Shown: in pieces, positions 59,102 through 64,000 of the stretch
Layout of the letters: the number at the start of each line of letters is the position of its first letter
Numbering within the stretch: the stretch's first letter is position 1
From: Phlegmacium glaucopus
Lineage: Eukaryota; Basidiomycota; Agaricomycetes; Agaricales; Cortinariaceae
Assembly (NCBI GenBank): GCA_015039465.1
Contig: MU130696.1
Coordinates: 558,001-622,000, forward strand
Length of the DNA: 64,000 nt
Direction of reading: 5' to 3'
Translations under genes and position numbers: made by a program
The notes under the pieces: model-generated
What the model saw: only the letters and a program-made list of their open reading frames with translations
Database searches by the model: none
Told to the model about the DNA's origin: nothing

Positions 59102-61708
59102 GGACGTCGGAACAGGCCAGTTTTCGATCCGCTCAGCCTTTCGTTCATCCGCTTCAATACCCGATTGGGAGATGGTGTGACCAAGGAAATTAACACGGAA
59201 GCAGAACAATTTGGTCTTTTTCTTATTACAATATAACTTTGCATCAATTAGGGCTTGAAGTATCAGTCGACAATTTTTGGTATGTTCTTCAATGCTCTCG
59301 GACCATATGACAATGTCATCGAGGTAGATATGACAACAAATACCAATATACTTTCGTAAGGCAGCAATTACACGACGCTGATGTATTGAGGGTGAGTTTC
59401 TGTAGCCCATAGGCATTACAGTCCATTCGAATAAACCAAAGGGAGTTGTGACTGCTGTTAGATGTATGTCGTCTGGGTGTACTTTCGTCTGGAAAAATGA
59501 ATCTGTCATATCTATTGTTGCCCAAATTTTTCCTCGAGCACAGTCAGCCAGGATATCATCTACCCGAGGTAATGGATGGCTATCAATAACAACATTTGAG
59601 TTTAATTCTCGGTAGTCATTAACCCATCTAGGAAGAGCATTCGGATCCGTTTTGGGGACAATGAAGGAAGGTGACGCGAAAGAAGAATTAGAAGGTCGGA
59701 TTTTTCCAGAGTCGAGATGTTTATCAATTAAGATCTTCCAAGCATCTCTGTATTTCCGAGGGCAACCGTAAGACCTTCGCGCAATAGTTTTATTTGCATC
59801 TTTTAATTTTATGCGGCAATAAACATCTTCGGGTAATTCATTTACATGTGGAATTGGTTCGAAAATCTTATGATATTCTTGCTTTAAATCATCTTCCATT
59901 TCAGAAAATTTGTTTTGAACTTCGAGTGACTCAATGCGATTTTTAATCGCAGCAATAAAATTGACATGAGTTAAAGTCGAGGGAGCGTCAATGTCAGGAG
60001 AGGTTGAAGTTTTATCCAAGGAAGACTTGATACCCTGGCATTTCCACTTTAATTCGTTTAACATGTCCCTGTAAAAGCAGCAGATTTCCAGTCTTTTACG
60101 CTTCGGTGATGCTGAAATTCTATTCGGCTTTCTGTTAGGGAGATCACAAGGAGATAAGAGATTCATGGATGTTCCTTTTACAAACGCGGAGTGGGCTTCA
60201 CAGTCAATGACGATTTTATTATGTACAAGAAAAGGGAGGCCCAGAAGAATACTAGTACAGAGTCCAGGAGCAACAAAAGCTCGAATTGTCTTAGAAGTCC
60301 AAGAATTATTACGAGTCGAGAGTTCGAAAGAGACAATGTGCGATATTGTTACAATTTTCTTCGGTTCATTTTTATCATTTCTTTCTACGATGGCAAGGTC
60401 AAAGGAAATAGGTTTTCTGAGAGTTTTCATTTTCAGGGAGAGCGTGTTGACCAATTCAGGACTGATAAGAACGATGTGAGCAGCGGTGTCAAGCATGGCA
60501 ACAACAGGGAACGGGAATCCATCAGATCCCAAGGCATTCGTGTCCCATCTCATGTGAGGACTGGTCAATGGTTGGCTCACCTCAAGAGTATCAGAATCTT
60601 CTGAGTCTGAGTTGCCTAAGACGACGGCGGAAGGCCACGTCATGGCCACAGGTTGAGGTAATTCCTCATCCTCGTCGAAATGGTCTGTAAGATTTCTGTC
60701 TGACGAGTCGATGGAAATCGCGGCGACGGGGGTATTCAAGATTGGCAAACGAGGAGGACGGCTGGATTGAGGGCGTGACGAGGGTCCTCCACGTGTGGTG
60801 CGACGCGAACGTTCCCACTCGTCTTTAGCAATGCGAGCAGCATCTCTAGTTATAATAACATGGGCGGTTGGGAAGTCATCAGGGCAATCACGCGCAAGAT
60901 GGTCCGTATACAATTTACGACACTTGTAGCAACCTCTGTGCTCAAAGATGATGTTACGTTCGTCCTGGGAAAGCGGGGGTAAGGTACCCCTGTTAATAGA
61001 GGGTGGTCGGGAAGATCGTTCGTTTGAAGGCAGGGGAAATCTCTGGGAATTATAAGAGCGGGAAGGCGCAGAGAGTGCACGTCTCTTTTTCTCGTCGCGT
61101 TCCAGTTCCATTGCGACACGTTTGGCACTACGTTTGGTGGCTTTAGTCATCCGAACATCAGCTTCTGCGACCGTGTTAAGCCATTTTTGTAATGTGAGCA
61201 AGTTCAGAGTGGCGAGCTCGGTAGGCGTTTCCTTGAGTTTTTCTCGCAAATCGTCAGACATATTGTGAAAGAGTTGTTCTCTGATCCTCTCGTCGGATAA
61301 TTTAATGGGAGTGTTTACGAGAAGGTTATTAGCCGAGACAATGCTAGTGCTCCAGTCGAAGAAAGACTCTCCAAGGGACATCCTCGAATTGAGGATCTTC
61401 TGAAGGACGTCTTGATCCCAATCCGTTGGTAAAAAGACTTCATGGAGCTCAGTCATGAACGCAGGGAAAGTGAGCGTGTTGAGATGAACACGGTTGTTGC
61501 GTATGTATGTATTGATTGCGGTGTTATGTAAACCACCGGTGACTTTGGCGACTTTTTTGTCTTCGGGGACAGGGTCCCTAGCCAGGAAGAAATCATCACA
61601 GGCATTTTCCCAGTCTAACAAGGCGGCAGCAGTGATAGCGCCCTCTCCGAAAACGGGTGCATTTTTATGAGCAGGGTGACGGATGACGACAGCATTAACA
61701 GAGGTCAT
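59102..61708 (-). pseudogene. Retrotransposon gag-protease-reverse transcriptase
   Basis: One open frame from MTSVNAVVIRHPAHKN. Gag-type sequence (DWENACDDFFLARD, NSRMSLGESFFDWSTSIVSA) leads to a modified zinc knuckle CYKCRKLYTDHLARDC (spacing CX2CX6HX4C). An aspartic protease motif MLDTAAHIVLI follows, then reverse transcriptase: WVNDYRELNSNVVIDSHPLP, ATIDMTDSFFQTKVHPDD, TPFGLFEWTVMPMGYRNSPS and the catalytic YLDDIVIWSESIEEH. The frame runs into the nested TIR element after ENWPVPTS. The frame is also open upstream of the Met, to about 62060, without another ATG, so the true start is uncertain. Confidence 0.92.
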
Positions 61709-62300
61709 TTTTGATGCAGGAGTTACGAAAGCAATAGGGAAGGAGTCAGAGCTGGAGTCGGAGGAAAGATTCCTCAGATTGCAGGTCAGATCCGGGAGGT
61801 CGTCTGAAGAATCAGAAGGTGCAGGTTCAGTCAGGGAACGAGAAGGTGTTGTTGGGACGGGAGAAAGAGGAGGTAGAGATCGAGTTTGTGTGATACGGTG
61901 GTTAATGAGAGGTGTGACTAGAACCAGGTCGTTTACAAGAACAGTATTCCTCGTCGCAGGACGGAGAGGTTGCGGGGGATCCAGCGTGGCTATATGCGTC
62001 TGATGAAGGGCTGGAGGGCAAATGGGTCTGCAGTGGGGGACGTGAAGGTGAATATATGCGCTTAAAACTGTGAAGGAAACAAGTCAATATATGCGCGTCT
62101 GGAATGTCAAGGAATGGAGAAGACAACACGGGATTTAGGCAGGAGCCACGGGACTGGAGCAGGAACAGGAAATCAGGAAGTTCGCGTTGAAACACGAGAC
62201 GGGACAGGAAATATAAGGGAGGTGGTGTGAATCAAGGGTTTATTTTTTTTTTTTTTTGTAGAGCAAAGCTCACACGATTTGGATGATGTTCAAAAAAAAG
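61709..62300. other. Retrotransposon 5' leader
   Basis: Sense-strand leader between the 5' LTR and gag. It contains a long frame open into gag without an ATG, and a T-rich stretch near 62243-62259. No canonical tRNA-type primer site is evident at the LTR edge. Confidence 0.5.
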
Positions 62301-62527
62301 TGTAAAAAGGGGTTATTTCGCGTTATGGTAATGACTCACACCGGGTTCTCGAACAGGTCCAAACAGTGTATAGTGTTCGTGCTACGTAGCGTTGCAAGTA
62401 GATGGTAGGGAAAAAAGGGGAGAAAGAAGAGTTCTCTCCCCGCTGTAGGTATATATATCGATCTCCTGATTGTATGATCGGGATGTAAAAGGAAACGACT
62501 TATCCAAAACCGTGTAACAACCTTACA
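62301..62527 (-). repeat. LTR, 5' copy
   Basis: 227 bp, followed directly by the right GCACT duplication. It carries three TpG/CpA states where the other LTR has CpG. Confidence 0.95.
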
Positions 62528-62850
62528 GCACTGTGTCGAACTACCTCGAGGCATCTCGTGAGCGTCTCTTTTAGAGACGTGCTCTGAATCCGGGTAGTTC
62601 AACAGGAAAACATTGAGGTCTCCAGCTTTCAAAGTCTTCGACTTTTGATGGCTTTTGATGTCTTTATAACTTCATCTTCTGGATTCCAATATTGTCTTCT
62701 TACTTTAATGGCCTTCGTCTTTTGCTTGTATCTTTATTAGTATTTGCCCTAGTATCAATAAATCTTTCAAGTCTGTCATTTCGGTCTTATATGCTTTCAG
62801 TATTTACCTATGATCAATAATTTGTCTTTCACTACGACAACAATTTCAAA
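62528..62850. other. Subterminal region of the Plavaka-type element
   Basis: Begins GCACTGTGTCGAAC. Nested inverted repeats GAACTACC/GGTAGTTC with an internal GAGCGTCTC/GAGACGTGCTC hairpin lie at 62537-62607. The rest is A/T-rich 3' UTR of the transposase gene. Confidence 0.55.
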
Positions 62851-64000
62851 TCAAAATGCTATTTCATGACTATGATGATCGGCATATTTATTTACATAGA
62901 AGAGCCTGAAAGCATGTAAAGACTGTGAGTAAGTGAGTGTTGGTGGAATGAAATTAGACCCGTATACTCCAATCAAATGAGCGGCTCGAAGGATAGAGTC
63001 AATATGTATCACAGAACATATCCGCTGTCTTGATTGGACATCAATATCAGGTTGTACCATCCACATGCCAGTCTCAGGACACGGAGCATTACCATATGTT
63101 TCGAACCATTGAACCAACACACAGGGATATATTGTCTGATCAAATTCAAACGAGAAAAAAAGCTGAACTTGAGCTACCCCAAGGGCCCGAAAACCAACCT
63201 CATCTGGATCCCGCTCTACGAAAACGCAATCATGTCGCGCGGGGCCATTTTTCCAAGAACGAGTGGACCGGATGTATTCACGGTGCATGCCTCCAGTGCC
63301 GGACAGATCACTTGGGGCATGGTAGATGGCTATGGCCGAATGGAAAATATTGATGCGAAGTGTTGAGGGAATTTTCGGACACTCGTCGAGACCAATGTCC
63401 ATTCCAAATATGTCAGAGTCGGGATTTTGCTGGTCAAACAAGAATCGGCGAATATACTCTTCTAAACGGCCAATATTCAACCAGTCGGAAAGTATGGCAA
63501 GGCTTTTGGGATAGTTGCGAGCTAAATTAGTTATCAATTAACATGAGAGCACATGAAGGATTAAAATTTTAAAAAAAATTGCCTGGATGTCGGGGCAATC
63601 GTACACTGCCCTCGGAAGTTTCCCCTTCAACCACATCTCCATCCTCTTCTTCGTCTACATTGACAGGTGCAGATGTTGGAAGGGGCAGCCGTGTGGCCAT
63701 TGGATTACCCTGCACAACCCCAAGCATTCCACGCTTGTTAAAGTCTACCCGTGCTGCCGCCAGCTTATCAAGACGCTGGTTAATACGTAGCATTTCTCCA
63801 ATTGGGTTGTTCCTGCTTGAACGACGCCATGGCTCCTTCACAGCTTTGATGTGCTTGGACTCGGTAATGGAAGAGCAAATCCCGTTTGGTGCACCAAACA
63901 TCTGAATGAGGGATCGGTAATGTAGAAGAGAGTGCTGTCGAGGGAGAAGGAAGTCGTCACGGATGCCCAAGGTTAGGAAAATTTCTCGCTCGTTATGGAA
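62851..64000 (-). CDS. Plavaka-type transposase, C-terminal part (runs off window)
   Basis: A CACTA-related transposase family common in mushrooms; only its C-terminus lies in the window and the 5' part continues beyond 64000. Upstream exon: FLLPRQHSLLHYRSLIQMFG, ICSSITESKHIKAVKEPWRR, MLRINQRLDKLAAARVDFNK, then an acidic linker. After an intron at about 63523-63583 whose apparent donor is GC rather than GT, the last exon reads NYPKSLAILSDWLNIGRLEE, IAIYHAPSDLSGTGGMHREY, QVQLFFSFEFDQTIYPCVLV, ETGMWMVQPDID and AAHLIGVYGSNFIPPTLTYS, ending DHHSHEIAF. The frame is open throughout the visible part. The catalytic region is not visible, so activity cannot be judged. Confidence 0.85.

Larger units (their letters stand above)
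54826..62527 (-). mobile_element. Ty3/Gypsy chromovirus LTR retrotransposon
   Basis: A complete-looking element on the minus strand with two 227-bp LTRs (TGTAA...TTACA) and GCACT target duplications. Internally it reads gag, protease, reverse transcriptase, RNase H, integrase and a chromodomain. A purine-rich tract (GGAGGGGGAGGGG on the sense strand, 55053-55066) abuts the 3' LTR, as expected for the second-strand primer. No TGG-type primer-binding site follows the 5' LTR. The pol frame is split by a nested 1.67-kb TIR element (57435-59099) and carries a single-base frameshift near 57178, so this copy is inactive. Confidence 0.95.

Noticed and set aside
61683..62003. Plus-strand open frame near the retrotransposon 5' end
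   Set aside because: Antisense to gag leader; composition mirrors the sense frame.

Overview
The window is nuclear DNA of a filamentous basidiomycete, most likely an agaricomycete mushroom. The evidence is many short GT-AG introns (roughly 48-75 nt), compact and often divergent housekeeping genes, two STAND NTPase genes of the mushroom type, a chromodomain-bearing Ty3/Gypsy retrotransposon and a Plavaka-type transposase. All gene models were read by eye from the sequence; exon ends are firm only where stated.

Layout. 0.7-18.3 kb: dihydroxy-acid dehydratase (+), RIO1 kinase (-), a small membrane protein (+), a WD40-cyclophilin (+), an unknown gene (-), the E4 ubiquitin ligase UFD2 (-), mitochondrial ribosomal protein bL35m (+) and an AN1 zinc-finger protein ending in a CaaX box (+). 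18.8-28.3 kb is accessory in character: an NB-ARC/TPR STAND gene (-), 1.7 kb without a supported gene, the NuA4 subunit EAF7 (-), a Ser-rich secreted protein (+) and a hypothetical gene (+). 28.7-50.0 kb: RasGEF (-), Rsp5/Nedd4 HECT ligase (+), ribosomal protein uL22 (-), the TORC2 subunit Rictor (-), NDUFS4 (+), a CSC1/OSCA channel (+) and a membrane-anchored Cu/Zn superoxide dismutase (-).

50.5-53.5 kb holds the most unusual locus: one apparently intact gene joining a NACHT STAND ATPase to a Sey1/atlastin-like (dynamin-superfamily) GTPase. Its GTPase has lost the conserved RD base-recognition motif, and the membrane hairpin and tail of Sey1 are replaced by an unrecognised, predicted soluble domain.

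54.8-64.0 kb is a nest of transposons. A chromovirus (227-bp LTRs, GCACT target duplication) sits at the apparent CACTG edge of a Plavaka element whose transposase runs off the right end. The chromovirus pol is itself split by a 1.67-kb TIR element with an AT duplication; that element contains intron-like hairpin repeats, a minisatellite and a 100-N assembly gap.

The housekeeping genes are functionally diverse, with signalling (RasGEF, Rictor/TORC2, CSC1) and ubiquitin (UFD2, RSP5, AN1) themes. Several pairs share short divergent promoters: RIO1/membrane protein, UFD2/bL35m, RasGEF/RSP5, Rictor/NDUFS4 and SOD/NACHT-Sey1.
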